Below, in pieces: positions 54,028-62,680 of a DNA stretch of 64,000 nucleotides (within the stretch, counting starts at the first letter, position 1; each line of letters starts with the position of its first letter). The position numbers and the translations under genes are program-made. The stretch spans positions 62,001 to 126,000 of the forward strand of contig CALWPP010000002.1 in NCBI GenBank assembly GCA_944383455.1, in the 5' to 3' direction. The notes beneath the pieces are model-generated. The model searched no databases. It was given only the letters and a program-made list of their open reading frames with translations, and was not told the DNA's origin. Origin of the DNA: an uncultured Peptostreptococcaceae bacterium (lineage in GTDB: Bacteria > Bacillota > Clostridia > Peptostreptococcales > Peptostreptococcaceae).

Positions 54028-54696
54028 ATGAATATACTACTAGTAGAAGATGAAACCCAACTTTCTGATGCACTAAAACAAATACTAATTACAAATAAAT
54101 GCTCTGTTGATGCTGTATTTGATGGTGAGAGTGGCTTTGAATATGGACTTACAAATATTTATGATGCAATAATACTTGATATAATGCTTCCAAAAATGAA
54201 TGGTATAGAAGTATTAAAAAACCTTAGAAAAAATAAAATAAATACTCCTATAATAATACTTACAGCAAAAAATAGCATTGAAGATAAAATAGTTGGTCTT
54301 GACTCTGGTGCTGATGATTATTTAGAAAAACCATTCTCTCCAGATGAACTCCTTGCAAGATTAAGAGCAATAACTAGAAGAAACTTAGATTTTGTTAATA
54401 AAGATATAATTTATTTTTCTGATATTAACTTAAATATATCAACTTATGAGCTTTCTTGTAATAATAATTCCATTATTTTAACTTTAAAAGAATTTGAAAT
54501 ACTTAGATATTTTATTCAAAGACCTAAAGCTGTTGTTGATAAAGATGATTTAATAGCTAAGATTTGGGGGTTTGACTCTGATGTTGAATATAATAATTTA
54601 GAAGTTTATATATCTTTTTTAAGAAAAAAATTATCATATATTGAATCTAACGTGAAAATAACTACTATAAGAAGAGTAGGATATAGATTGGAGTAA
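54028..54696 (+). CDS. OmpR-family response regulator
   Basis: A 222-residue two-domain regulator. The receiver (1-118) has Asp8/Glu7, phospho-acceptor Asp51 in IILDIMLPKMNG, and Lys101-type KPFSP. The winged-helix output (125-222) includes LTLKEFEILRYFIQRPKAVVDK and VEVYISFLRKKL-like sequence. It is 3 bases upstream of its kinase. The TTAAG direct repeats in front of three units around it are the expected binding sites. Confidence 0.93.
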   Translation: MNILLVEDETQLSDALKQILITNKCSVDAVFDGESGFEYGLTNIYDAIILDIMLPKMNGIEVLKNLRKNKINTPIIILTAKNSIEDKIVGLDSGADDYLEKPFSPDELLARLRAITRRNLDFVNKDIIYFSDINLNISTYELSCNNNSIILTLKEFEILRYFIQRPKAVVDKDDLIAKIWGFDSDVEYNNLEVYISFLRKKLSYIESNVKITTIRRVGYRLE

Positions 54697-54699
54697 AAA

Positions 54700-55896
54700 A
54701 TGTTTGATAAACTTAAGATAAAATTTATAGTTATAAATATGTCACTTTTGACATCAGTTTTTATAGCAATATTTTCAACTATTTTTTATATAACTTATTC
54801 TAACGTTAATAACCAAGTTAAAATTGATTTAGATTTTTTAGTTAATAATAGAAAATTACCTCCACACGTTATTTATGTTATTACGGAACTTGATAAAGAA
54901 AATAAAATAGATAATATTGTAAAATCATTCGATACAGAAATTAATACTGATAGTTTTCAAGAAGTAATTTATGATATATTAAATAAAAATAAGTCTTATG
55001 ATATAGTAAATATTGACGATAGCCCTTACTCTTATTTAATTCACAAAAGTGAATTTGGAACAAAAATAGCTTTTATAGATAGAACAAACATACAAAATCT
55101 ACTTATAGAACTTTTTAAGAGTTTTTTTATTATAATTTCACTTAGCTTAATATTACTTCTTTTAATAAGTATTTATTTTACTAATAAAAGTATAGAACCA
55201 ATAAAAGAAGCATTTGATAAACAAAAAGAATTTATAACTAATGCTTCTCATGAGTTAAAAACTCCACTTACTATAATAAAAACAAATCTTTCTTTGATTT
55301 TAAGTAACAAAAATGATACTATAAATAACCAAATTAAATGGATAAATTATATAAACGACCAAACTAATAGAATGTCTACTCTTATAAATGAAATGCTTAC
55401 TCTTTCAAAGTTGGATATAGATGAAAATAAAATTATACTTGAAAAAATAAACATCAGTAATATTATTGAAAGTATGTTACTTATGTTTGATGCTATTATT
55501 TATGAAAATAATATAACTCTTGAAACTAATATATCAAAAGATTTATTTATAAATGGAAATAAAGAAAATATAAAAAAGTTATTTAGTATTTTAATGGATA
55601 ACGCAATAAAATATACCAACAAAAACGGTAAAATAAATGTTTATTTATATTCTAAAAAGAATAAAATAATCTTAATAGTAGAAAATACTGGGTATGGTAT
55701 ACCAAAAGAAAGCATAGATAAAATATTTGAAAGGTTTTATCGGGTAGATGACTCAAGACATATAGAAACTGGTGGATATGGTATTGGTCTTTCAATAGCA
55801 AATGCAATAGTAAAACAACACAGTGGAAATATTTTTGCAAATAGTGAATTAAATAAAACAACTTCATTTATAGTAGAACTTCCACAACAAAAATAA
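54700..55896 (+). CDS. Sensor histidine kinase
   Basis: A 398-residue kinase: helix about 9-31, short extracellular sensor (32-133, no recognised fold), helix about 136-158, then directly the HisKA domain with FITNASHELKTPLTIIKTNL (phospho-His184) and an HATPase with MDNAIKYTN, VENTGYGIPKESID and GGYGIGLSIANAIVKQHSG. No clear HAMP. It pairs with the OmpR-type regulator; the signal is unknown, but the neighbours suggest envelope or phosphate state. Confidence 0.92.
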   Translation: MFDKLKIKFIVINMSLLTSVFIAIFSTIFYITYSNVNNQVKIDLDFLVNNRKLPPHVIYVITELDKENKIDNIVKSFDTEINTDSFQEVIYDILNKNKSYDIVNIDDSPYSYLIHKSEFGTKIAFIDRTNIQNLLIELFKSFFIIISLSLILLLLISIYFTNKSIEPIKEAFDKQKEFITNASHELKTPLTIIKTNLSLILSNKNDTINNQIKWINYINDQTNRMSTLINEMLTLSKLDIDENKIILEKINISNIIESMLLMFDAIIYENNITLETNISKDLFINGNKENIKKLFSILMDNAIKYTNKNGKINVYLYSKKNKIILIVENTGYGIPKESIDKIFERFYRVDDSRHIETGGYGIGLSIANAIVKQHSGNIFANSELNKTTSFIVELPQQK

Positions 55897-55918
55897 AGGT
55901 GATATTTTATATCACCTT
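55896..55918. terminator. Bidirectional terminator
   Basis: Perfect 10-bp arms AAGGTGATAT and ATATCACCTT with TTT loop, overlapping the stop codons of the converging kinase gene (+) and 76-residue ORF (-). It lacks a long U-run on either side. Confidence 0.65.
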
Positions 55919-56147
55919 ACATATAACTTAAACATTCATTTAATTTATCACCAAGTATTTCAACTTCACGTTCTAATAAATTTATTATCTCTATAATGCT
56001 ATCTAAATCACCTTCTATAAGTTCTTTATTACTAAGATTTTTAATTATATCTTCACTTTTTTTAAGAATTATCCTATGTTCATTTTTTATATCATTAAGA
56101 CGATTTAGTTTTCTAATTCTAATTCTTTCAGTAATATCTATTAGCAT
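55917..56147 (-). CDS. Small coiled-coil protein, 76 aa
   Basis: Not recognised. A 76-residue soluble protein predicted as two long helices, highly charged (LNRLNDIKNEHRIILKKSED; EIINLLEREVEILGDKL) with heptad-like hydrophobic spacing, so a helical hairpin or coiled coil. It starts 23 bases after the DUF4353 lipoprotein gene, so is probably co-transcribed with it. The ribosome site is weak (AAAGGT, distant). A partner of the lipoprotein or of spore/envelope assembly is only a guess. Confidence 0.5.
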   Translation of the reverse strand: MLIDITERIRIRKLNRLNDIKNEHRIILKKSEDIIKNLSNKELIEGDLDSIIEIINLLEREVEILGDKLNECLSYM

Positions 56148-56170
56148 ACTAGTTTTTACTACCTTTCATA

Positions 56171-58147
56171 TTATTTTTTTCTAAAACCTCTATTCATTTG
56201 GTTTTCACTTATACCCTCTTGATTAAATGTGGTTATAGTTTCTGATATTGATACAGTTGCTATTGTTTCTCCCTTAGTATAAGTTCCATTTAAGTATAAT
56301 CCATTATCATTATCCCCTTCATACTCTCCACCAATATTTATCTCATAATTTTCATTTGATTTTATATTCGGTGTTGAAACTATTATAGATTGATAAGATT
56401 TATTAGGCGAGTAAGTTAATATATCTTCACCACTTTCTGATTTTATATTAAAAATAGTATTGGCTTCTTGGCTTTTTATATTTATATTTATTATATTTTG
56501 AGTAGAACCACTATCTGGTTTTTGTAACATTTCCATATTACCTGTAGCTAAAAAAGTTCCTCCAGTTATATTAAATGTTCTATCGTAATCTACTATGCCG
56601 TTTCCACCTCCTGATGGTCCACTAACTATTAAAGTTCCACCATTCATATCAATTTCTCCATTAGAATCAATACCATCACCATTTGAAGTATCTAGGTTTA
56701 AGTATCCTCCGTTCATATTTATCTTAACTAGATTTTCAGAAGTATCTTTGCCAGAAGAACTTGCGTTTATAGTATCATCACTAGACTTTACATTAGTTTT
56801 ACCACCATTTATATTTATAGCTTCACTTTCAATTCCTTCGTATGATTTTGATATATTTATATTACCACCATTTATATAAAGTTCTTTATCAGAATGAATC
56901 CCATCATCTTCTGATGATAAACTAATATCACCGTTATTTATGGCTAATATATTATTTGAATGTAAAGAGTCTTCATATGAGTCTATATTTATTTTTCCAC
57001 TATCAATAACTAATTCTAACCCTGCCTTTATACCTTTTTGGCTTATTGCATCTTCTTTAGTCTGAGTAGTTTCTTCGTTATTGTTAGTTGTTTCTTGTGG
57101 TAATTCTGGTGGAGTTTGACCGTTTGGTTTTTCTCCGTTTGGTAGTTCTGGTGGAGTTTCACCGTTTGCTACTTCTCCATTTGGTAATTTAGGAGGTATT
57201 TGACCGTTTGGTTTTTCGCCATTTGGTAATTCTGGTGGAACTTGACCATTTTGTCTATTTGGAATACTATTATTATCTTGTGAACTAGTATTATTTTCAC
57301 TGCCTTCTCCAGTAATTATATCAATAACGCTACTTTCTTTTATAATCAAATTATTTTCTGCTTGTATCCCATCTCCTCCTGATTTTATGTTTATATTTCC
57401 ACCTTCAATTAAAACGTATCCTCTACCTTCTTCAGTATTACTGGATTGGATTCCATCTCCTCCAGATACTATAGTTATATTTCCAGAAGTTATATTTATA
57501 CAATCCTTTCCTTTTATTCCATCATTTTTTGAATTTATATTTATGTTTCCACTTTGAATCTTTAGTTCATCTTTGCTATATATAGCGTGGTTATAATTTG
57601 CATTTATATTTAAAGAACCATTTCCAGTTATAAATAAATCATTTTTAGAAAATATAGTGGAATTTGGTTCATCTGAATTTTCTTCTAAAACATACTCTTC
57701 TCCATCAGTTAGAGTATTTTCTGTATTATCTTTTAAAGATATTATAAGATTTTTGCAATTTTTTGAATAAATTGGAGATGTTTTTGTGTTTTTAATACTA
57801 ACACCATTTAGTATTATATAAACTTCATCCTCATCACCTGCATCTATAACTATTTGTCCTTCATCAAGGTTACCAGTTATTTCGTAGGTACCAGCCGAAT
57901 TTATAGTGATTTTATTGCCATCTACTATAGCACCAGCTCCGGTTATTTTTGTTTGTTCTGATAACTCTATTTTAGTACCTGCATCTCCTACACTAACTTC
58001 TTTCATAGATTGTAGGCTTAAAGTATATTTTTCTTCTGAATTGCTTAGATTTTTATCTAAACTTGTATTTATATTTCCACTAGAACAGGCAACAACACTA
58101 ACACTTAATGATAATATTGATATTATAGATAAAAGTCTTTTGTTCAT
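56171..58147 (-). CDS. DUF4353 beta-helix carbohydrate-binding lipoprotein
   Basis: A 658-residue exported protein. The signal peptide ends VVAC with lipid-anchor Cys21. Residues 60-280 and 370-600 are made of repeated beta-helix rungs of the type ININSKNDGIKGKD, ITIVSGGDGIQ and INGGNINISKSYEGIESE, the Cthe_2159-like carbohydrate-binding family (DUF4353) with calcium-site Asp/Asn residues. Between them (about 297-352) lies a Pro-Asn-Gly-rich tandem repeat that looks like a flexible linker. Its promoter carries the same TTAAG repeats as the VTC operon. Related proteins sit beside CotH and VTC genes in Clostridia. Surface polysaccharide binding is the likely role. Confidence 0.85.
   Translation of the reverse strand: MNKRLLSIISILSLSVSVVACSSGNINTSLDKNLSNSEEKYTLSLQSMKEVSVGDAGTKIELSEQTKITGAGAIVDGNKITINSAGTYEITGNLDEGQIVIDAGDEDEVYIILNGVSIKNTKTSPIYSKNCKNLIISLKDNTENTLTDGEEYVLEENSDEPNSTIFSKNDLFITGNGSLNINANYNHAIYSKDELKIQSGNININSKNDGIKGKDCINITSGNITIVSGGDGIQSSNTEEGRGYVLIEGGNINIKSGGDGIQAENNLIIKESSVIDIITGEGSENNTSSQDNNSIPNRQNGQVPPELPNGEKPNGQIPPKLPNGEVANGETPPELPNGEKPNGQTPPELPQETTNNNEETTQTKEDAISQKGIKAGLELVIDSGKINIDSYEDSLHSNNILAINNGDISLSSEDDGIHSDKELYINGGNINISKSYEGIESEAININGGKTNVKSSDDTINASSSGKDTSENLVKINMNGGYLNLDTSNGDGIDSNGEIDMNGGTLIVSGPSGGGNGIVDYDRTFNITGGTFLATGNMEMLQKPDSGSTQNIININIKSQEANTIFNIKSESGEDILTYSPNKSYQSIIVSTPNIKSNENYEINIGGEYEGDNDNGLYLNGTYTKGETIATVSISETITTFNQEGISENQMNRGFRKK
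57090..57245 (-). repeat. Tandem 42-bp repeat coding a PNG-rich linker
   Basis: About three and a half copies of a 14-residue unit, PPELPNGEKPNGQI/T with variants (PPKLPNGEVANGET), inside the DUF4353 gene. In-frame unit length allows copy number to vary without breaking the gene. Confidence 0.8.
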
Positions 58148-58177
58148 AAAAACTATCCCTCCTACTTTATAAACTAA

Positions 58178-58219
58178 ATTTTATCACTCTTATCTTAATT
58201 AAATCTTAAAATACATTAA
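58178..58219 (-). promoter_or_regulatory. TTAAG repeats and -10 of the DUF4353 gene
   Basis: Minus strand: TTAAT (58215-58219), TTAAG (58205-58209), TTAAG (58194-58198), at 10 and 11 bp, then -10 TAAAAT (58178-58183). Confidence 0.6.
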
Positions 58220-58223
58220 TATA

Positions 58224-58256
58224 AATAAAAAAGTAGCGAAAATATCGCTACTAAAA
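58224..58256 (-). terminator. Terminator of the FAD oxidoreductase gene
   Basis: AGTAGCGA-TATTT-TCGCTACT followed by TTTTTTATT on the minus strand. Confidence 0.85.
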
Positions 58257-60107
58257 ATCTTTTATTAAAACATCTTTTTCTTCTTTTGATGTAACCTCAA
58301 CAAAATCTTTTTGCATATACTTTATATAATCACACATAACACAATATAAGTGTGCATTTATTAATACATCATCATTTTCTAATCTATTAAAAGTATCTTC
58401 ACTTAAAACACCATCTTTTTTCATTTCATCAAATGAATTATACTCTTTATTTAATAAAACTGAAATTAATTTTATTAAATCTTCTTTTTCACAAATCCCC
58501 TCCAAAGATTTAAGATAGCTTATTTGTTCACTAGTAAATTCAATCTGAGTATATTCTCTTGCTAGATTTATTATACTTCTTATTTGTTCAAAATTTGCAG
58601 TTTCATTTATAGGTAAAGTTTCAAAGTATTTTGTAGTAATTAATCCCTTTTTTCTTAAAAACTCTATAGAATAATTAGAAAAACTATCTTCATATTCATT
58701 TTCTGGCATAGTTACTATATTCATATTACCAATAGTCTTCATTCTTTTGTGAACTTCATACATATAGTTTTCTCTAACCTCATTTAAAGTTAAATCATTC
58801 TCTAGTGCATAATCAACAGCATAAGTCACACCTTGAGCAATACTCATAAGTACTGGCACAGTTCTTGCACTTGAGTGTGCTACTATATCAAAACTTGCAC
58901 ATCTACCTAATACTACAACATTTTCTATACCTTTTGGCATTACAGCACCTAGTGGTATTTCGTATATACTTCTACCGTTAAGTGCATTACCATAATTCTC
59001 TTTTGTAGAAGTTTGTAAATCAGCAGGATAACTTCCATAACCTATAACATCAGAAAACTCAGTATGTGCTACTATATCATAACCATCTAAAGTTTCTTCT
59101 CCAATAATTCTAACCCCTTCTCTTATATAAAGGTCTTTTGCAATTTTATCTAATGTTGCATTTTCAAATCCTTTTAAGTTTTTTCTCATATATTCAACTA
59201 TTAAAGGAATTTCTTTTTCAGCCCTTTTTAAAACATCATTATAAGAATTTTCATCAAGAGGGTCTACACCTAATACTAAAAGTGCATTTAATACAATACT
59301 TCCATTATCTTGCCTTGATATATTAAGTCCTCTCATTTTAAATATTTCATCAGTTGGAGTATAATTATACATTTCTTTAAATCCCCAAGCGGCATTTTGG
59401 TTTATACCAGTTTCTGGGTCATTATCTCCCTTTATAGCACTTTTTAATTCTTCCCAATCAACTCCATTGAGAGAGAACATAATTCCTGCTGCTGCATATT
59501 CATCAGGCATACCAAATTCACTTCGTCCAGTTTTGTATTCAGCCCCTAATTTTCTAGTAAATTCAGCTTCATAAGAACCATCAAAAACAAAATCTGCTTT
59601 TATTTCAAAACTTTCTCCATCTTTTTCATAGTAAACTCCTTCTAACTTACCATTTGAGTTTACTATTGGCTTTATATTTGTAGCACTTTTTACCAAATTT
59701 ATATCTTCATTTTTAACTACACTATCAAAAAACTTTTGAGTTTTATTTAAGTCAAGATTATATCCATTACTTGCATTTTCATACAATTCATCAAAAAAGC
59801 CTTTGTGAAGTATAACTTTATCAGGATAATAATTTATATCAAACGCAGTAAGCATACCTTCAGTAAATAAACCACCTAAATTTTCATCTTCAGTTATCAT
59901 ATAAACGTTATATCCTAGTCTTTTATTTATAACAGCAGAAGTTATAGCTTCTGGCTCACTACCTAATACCACGATATTTTTTTTGGATTTAGCTTCTAAA
60001 ATAGCTTTATCTTTATTTATTTTTGTTATAACTAAACCTAATAAAATAAAAAATAATACTGTAAATACTAAAATTAATTTTTTATTATTAATTAATATAT
60101 TTTTCAT
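58251..60107 (-). CDS. Membrane-anchored FAD-dependent oxidoreductase
   Basis: A 618-residue flavoprotein of the FAD_oxidored group (PF12831). One N-terminal membrane helix (about 12-30) tethers it; then the dinucleotide fold NIVVLGSEPEAITSAVINKR (first glycines altered, GSEPEA instead of GxGxxG) and LGGLFTEGMLTAFD. The middle includes ADFVFDGSYEAEFTRKLGAEYKTGR and ending GVENVVVLGR-like sequence. The C-terminal 150 residues are helical. The substrate is unknown; relatives are annotated as xanthan-lyase-associated or dependent reductases. Its promoter has the TTAAG repeat array. Confidence 0.8.
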   Translation of the reverse strand: MKNILINNKKLILVFTVLFFILLGLVITKINKDKAILEAKSKKNIVVLGSEPEAITSAVINKRLGYNVYMITEDENLGGLFTEGMLTAFDINYYPDKVILHKGFFDELYENASNGYNLDLNKTQKFFDSVVKNEDINLVKSATNIKPIVNSNGKLEGVYYEKDGESFEIKADFVFDGSYEAEFTRKLGAEYKTGRSEFGMPDEYAAAGIMFSLNGVDWEELKSAIKGDNDPETGINQNAAWGFKEMYNYTPTDEIFKMRGLNISRQDNGSIVLNALLVLGVDPLDENSYNDVLKRAEKEIPLIVEYMRKNLKGFENATLDKIAKDLYIREGVRIIGEETLDGYDIVAHTEFSDVIGYGSYPADLQTSTKENYGNALNGRSIYEIPLGAVMPKGIENVVVLGRCASFDIVAHSSARTVPVLMSIAQGVTYAVDYALENDLTLNEVRENYMYEVHKRMKTIGNMNIVTMPENEYEDSFSNYSIEFLRKKGLITTKYFETLPINETANFEQIRSIINLAREYTQIEFTSEQISYLKSLEGICEKEDLIKLISVLLNKEYNSFDEMKKDGVLSEDTFNRLENDDVLINAHLYCVMCDYIKYMQKDFVEVTSKEEKDVLIKDF

Positions 60108-60141
60108 ATGTTTTCTCCCTAAGATTAATTTTTACTAAATG

Positions 60142-60173
60142 ATAATACTTAATTAAACTTAATTAAATCTTAA
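60142..60173 (-). promoter_or_regulatory. TTAAG repeats and -10 of the FAD oxidoreductase gene
   Basis: Minus strand: three perfect TTAAG half-sites (60169-60173, 60158-60162, 60148-60152; spacing 11 and 10 bp), abutting a TATTAT -10 (60142-60147). Confidence 0.65.
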
Positions 60174-60190
60174 AGATTATAATTTAAAAT

Positions 60191-60221
60191 AAAAAAGAAG
60201 ATGATACTTCTCATCTTCTTT
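60191..60221 (-). terminator. Terminator of the globin gene
   Basis: AAAGAAGATGA and TCATCTTCTTT arms followed by TTTATTTT on the minus strand. Confidence 0.8.
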
Positions 60222-60238
60222 ATAAAAATTTATTAAAA

Positions 60239-60673
60239 CTATTTTTGATTGTATATGTCTTCTTCAACATCTATAAATATTTTTGCTATAACCTCATATG
60301 CTTCACCCCAAGCATTAAGTACTTCGTCTGTTGCAGCATCTCCTAAAACTTCTTTTATAGCAAGTAATAAATTTTTTCCTACTATTGGATAGTGTTCTGG
60401 CTTAACTTTTGAATTAACGTGAACTTCCCCTATTTTTTTAACTGCTGGAAGTAAACTTTCTAAATTATCTATATTTTGTGCAGCTGCAAGTATTGTCATA
60501 GCTAATGCTTTTGGTTGAGAACCAGATTTTTGATTGTCCATATTAAAAAGTGGCTTCACTTCTGGATTGTTTTCAAACATAATTTTATAAAATGTAGTAG
60601 TTATTTCAAGACCGTGGTCTTTTAATGCAGGTACTGTACTTTTTACTATATCTATTGTTTTTTTACTTAACAT
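60239..60673 (-). CDS. Single-domain haemoglobin (VHb/Hmp-like globin)
   Basis: A 144-residue full-length bacterial globin. [20 protein letters not shown] and [24 protein letters not shown] match the globin half of flavohaemoglobin; the His in GEVHVNSK is the expected proximal haem ligand. There is no FAD/NAD reductase domain, so an external reductase is needed. It probably detoxifies nitric oxide or binds oxygen in this anaerobe. A perfect palindrome of NsrR type precedes it, and an NsrR-like regulator lies 0.6 kb away. Confidence 0.9.
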   Translation of the reverse strand: MLSKKTIDIVKSTVPALKDHGLEITTTFYKIMFENNPEVKPLFNMDNQKSGSQPKALAMTILAAAQNIDNLESLLPAVKKIGEVHVNSKVKPEHYPIVGKNLLLAIKEVLGDAATDEVLNAWGEAYEVIAKIFIDVEEDIYNQK

Positions 60674-60692
60674 AATATATCCCTCCTAATTC

Positions 60693-60709
60693 GTGTATTT
60701 AAAATACAC
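60693..60709. promoter_or_regulatory. NsrR-like operator at the globin promoter
   Basis: Perfect palindrome GTGTATTT-A-AAATACAC (8-1-8), 20 bases upstream of the globin start, where it would overlap the promoter. It resembles Firmicute NsrR boxes (AT-rich, 8-1-8). Confidence 0.65.
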
Positions 60710-60754
60710 TTTTTATTAATTATAACATTGCTTATTTTTTATTGCAAGAAAAAT

Positions 60755-61111
60755 TTAAGTTGTTTTTATTTTGAAAATAAAATAGTAGTATAAGTAAAAC
60801 AACAATAATAATATTATTGTCTTTATAAATAAATAATCTAATATAAAAAGTGGAAACATCATCATAGTTGTAGCAAAGCTAACTAGTATAACTTTTCTTT
60901 TTAGTGGCATTGACCTTTCTGTTACAAATTCTTCAAGATAGTTTTTGTATAAGTCAGAGTTTATTAGCCAAGTTTCAAATTTTTTAGATGATTTACTAAA
61001 GCAAAAAAGTGCTAAAAGTAAAAGTGGTGTAGTAGGAAGTACTGGTAAAATAATTCCTAATACTGCTAATGATGTGCTTATTGTTCCTAAGATAAAAAGT
61101 AATATTCTCAA
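60755..61111 (-). CDS. DUF454 (YbaN-like) membrane protein
   Basis: A 118-residue inner-membrane protein with helices at about 4-38 and 72-112; LPVLPTTPLLLLALFCFSKSSKKFETWLINS is the DUF454 signature. Function unknown. The start is TTG behind GGAGGA with good spacing. It lies between the globin gene (same strand, 80 bases) and the divergent Rrf2 gene, so it is probably part of the same nitrosative/oxidative response group. Confidence 0.82.
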   Translation of the reverse strand: MRILLFILGTISTSLAVLGIILPVLPTTPLLLLALFCFSKSSKKFETWLINSDLYKNYLEEFVTERSMPLKRKVILVSFATTMMMFPLFILDYLFIKTIILLLLFYLYYYFIFKIKTT

Positions 61112-61158
61112 TAATATCCTCCTTTAAATAAGTAAATTATATACTCTTTTTTAATTAT

Positions 61159-61178
61159 ATCATATATTCTTATATGAT
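61159..61178. promoter_or_regulatory. Palindrome between DUF454 and the Rrf2 regulator
   Basis: Arms ATCATATA and TATATGAT with a 4-base centre, in the divergent control region; a plausible autoregulatory site. Confidence 0.5.
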
Positions 61179-61245
61179 AAACATGTATTTTATTAATTAT
61201 AGAACTATGATAGAATATATTAAAATTATTTTTATGGAGAGGTTT

Positions 61246-61638
61246 ATGCAATTATCTAAGTTTACTGATTATAGTTTTAGAATATTAATTTTTCTTGGAC
61301 ACAACCAGAACAGTCTTTTTACGGTAGATGAGCTGTCTTCTATACTAAAATTATCTCCTCATCACACAAAAAAAGTAATATATAAATTATCAAAAAATGG
61401 CTATGTATTATCTTCAAAAGGAAGAAATGGTGGAATAAAACTAGTAAAAGACCCAAGTGAGATAAATCTTAGAGATGTTTTTGAAAAATCTGGTGAAAAT
61501 TTAAATATTATTGAATGCTTTTCAGACAATAATACTTGTAATATAGAAAGCCACTGTAAATTAAAACCTATTTTAAATCAATCTTTAGAATTTTTTTTAT
61601 TAAGTCTATCAAAATATACTCTAAAAGATATAATATAA
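61246..61638 (+). CDS. Rrf2-family regulator, NsrR-like
   Basis: A 130-residue winged-helix regulator. MQLSKFTDYSFRILIFLG begins the DNA-binding domain; LSPHHTKKVIYKLSKNGYV is the recognition helix region; ECFSDNNTCNIESHC carries three Cys (spacing 6 and 5) for a 4Fe-4S or 2Fe-2S cluster as in NsrR/IscR. ATG 61246 follows GGAGAGG, whereas the 24 in-frame codons upstream lack a site. Divergent from DUF454 and near the globin gene with NsrR-like palindromes, it is likely a nitric-oxide-sensing repressor; RirA/IscR-type iron regulation is the alternative. Confidence 0.82.
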   Translation: MQLSKFTDYSFRILIFLGHNQNSLFTVDELSSILKLSPHHTKKVIYKLSKNGYVLSSKGRNGGIKLVKDPSEINLRDVFEKSGENLNIIECFSDNNTCNIESHCKLKPILNQSLEFFLLSLSKYTLKDII

Positions 61639-61647
61639 ATTATATAA

Positions 61648-61683
61648 AAATTAGTAAAGATAATAAATTATCTTTACTAATTT
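61648..61683. terminator. Bidirectional terminator between rrf2-like gene and treR
   Basis: Perfect 16-bp arms AAATTAGTAAAGATAA and TTATCTTTACTAATTT with TAAA loop, followed by T-rich sequence on both strands. Confidence 0.8.
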
Positions 61684-62392
61684 ATCTTTTTGCAAACGTA
61701 CTAAATGTGAACTTATCTGGTATATGTCTTGATTCTGTGTATTCAAAAAATCTACCATCATCTAAATATACAAAGTTACTTATTACTGCAACAAAATCAT
61801 TTCCTTTTAAGTCTAAATATTTTTTATCTAGTTTTGATGATTTTTGAACAGATACAATCTTTTGTGCTCCGCTGATTTTTAACTTGAGATTATCTTCTAT
61901 AAATTCATATATAGAATTACCTGCAATTTCTATTGTAATATTTTTTATTATTTCTAAATCAAAATAATTAATATCTATTATTGTATTTTCTTTGTTTGTA
62001 TTTCTAACTCTACAAATATTTAATACTTTTGTTCCAATAGAAAAGTTACTCTTTTTTGATAATTCTTCATCTACAATAATTTCTTCAAATAAAACTACAT
62101 CTGTTTTAAAATCTAAATTATTTTTTATTGATGCTTCCTTAAAACTTTCAAGTCCACCTACTAAGAATTTAAGTGGTTTACTTTCTATTAAAAATACTCC
62201 TTTTCCATGAACACTAGATACAAACCCCTCATCTGATAATTTATCTATTGCACGTCTTACTGTATTTCTACTTACATTAAACAAATCTGTCAATTCTTTT
62301 TCTGAAGGCAATTTATTATTTTTATTAAATTCCCCAAGTATTATTTTTTCCTTTAAGTAATTATATATAGATATATACTTGTTAGATTTCAT
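61682..62392 (-). CDS. treR: Trehalose operon repressor, GntR/HutC family
   Basis: A 236-residue regulator: N-terminal winged helix (1-68) KYISIYNYLKEKIILGEF, LPSEKELTDLFNVSRNTVRRAIDKL; C-terminal UTRA effector domain (90-230) with SKKSNFSIGTKVLNICRVR. UTRA proteins next to treB bind trehalose 6-phosphate. Divergent from treB, with a palindromic operator in the treB promoter. ATG has GGAGAG at 5 bases. Confidence 0.88.
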   Translation of the reverse strand: MKSNKYISIYNYLKEKIILGEFNKNNKLPSEKELTDLFNVSRNTVRRAIDKLSDEGFVSSVHGKGVFLIESKPLKFLVGGLESFKEASIKNNLDFKTDVVLFEEIIVDEELSKKSNFSIGTKVLNICRVRNTNKENTIIDINYFDLEIIKNITIEIAGNSIYEFIEDNLKLKISGAQKIVSVQKSSKLDKKYLDLKGNDFVAVISNFVYLDDGRFFEYTESRHIPDKFTFSTFAKR

Positions 62393-62634
62393 TTTCTCTC
62401 CATTTCTTTTTTTAAATATTTTATTATATTATCGTTTTTATGTCAAAATATATGTTTCTGATTACTACACAACCTGAATTTTAAAAGTTAAATATTAAAA
62501 ATATATTTTAAGATAATTATAAAATAAATACTTTTTCACTTAATTGGTAAAAATATATTAAAAATTAGTTTTAAATAATTAAATATAATTTATAAAACTA
62601 ATAAAAATATGATCCATAAAAATTATAATTTCTA
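62393..62634. other. AT-rich spacer upstream of the treB promoter
   Basis: About 240 bases with no ORF or clear structure; it must hold the treR promoter, but no boxes can be separated from the A/T background. Confidence 0.4.
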
Positions 62635-62663
62635 TTGACAAACTTGTTTAAACAAGTTATATT
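62635..62663 (+). promoter_or_regulatory. treB promoter with TreR operator in the spacer
   Basis: -35 TTGACA (62635-62640) and -10 TATATT (62658-62663) with a 17-base spacer almost entirely filled by the perfect palindrome AACTTGTTTAAACAAGTT (62641-62658). Confidence 0.85.
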
Positions 62664-62680
62664 TTATTTAAGCAATCATA

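Noticed and set aside
57090..57245. Regular repeats resembling a CRISPR array
   Set aside because: They are contiguous, in frame, without spacers, and encode a Pro-Asn-Gly linker.
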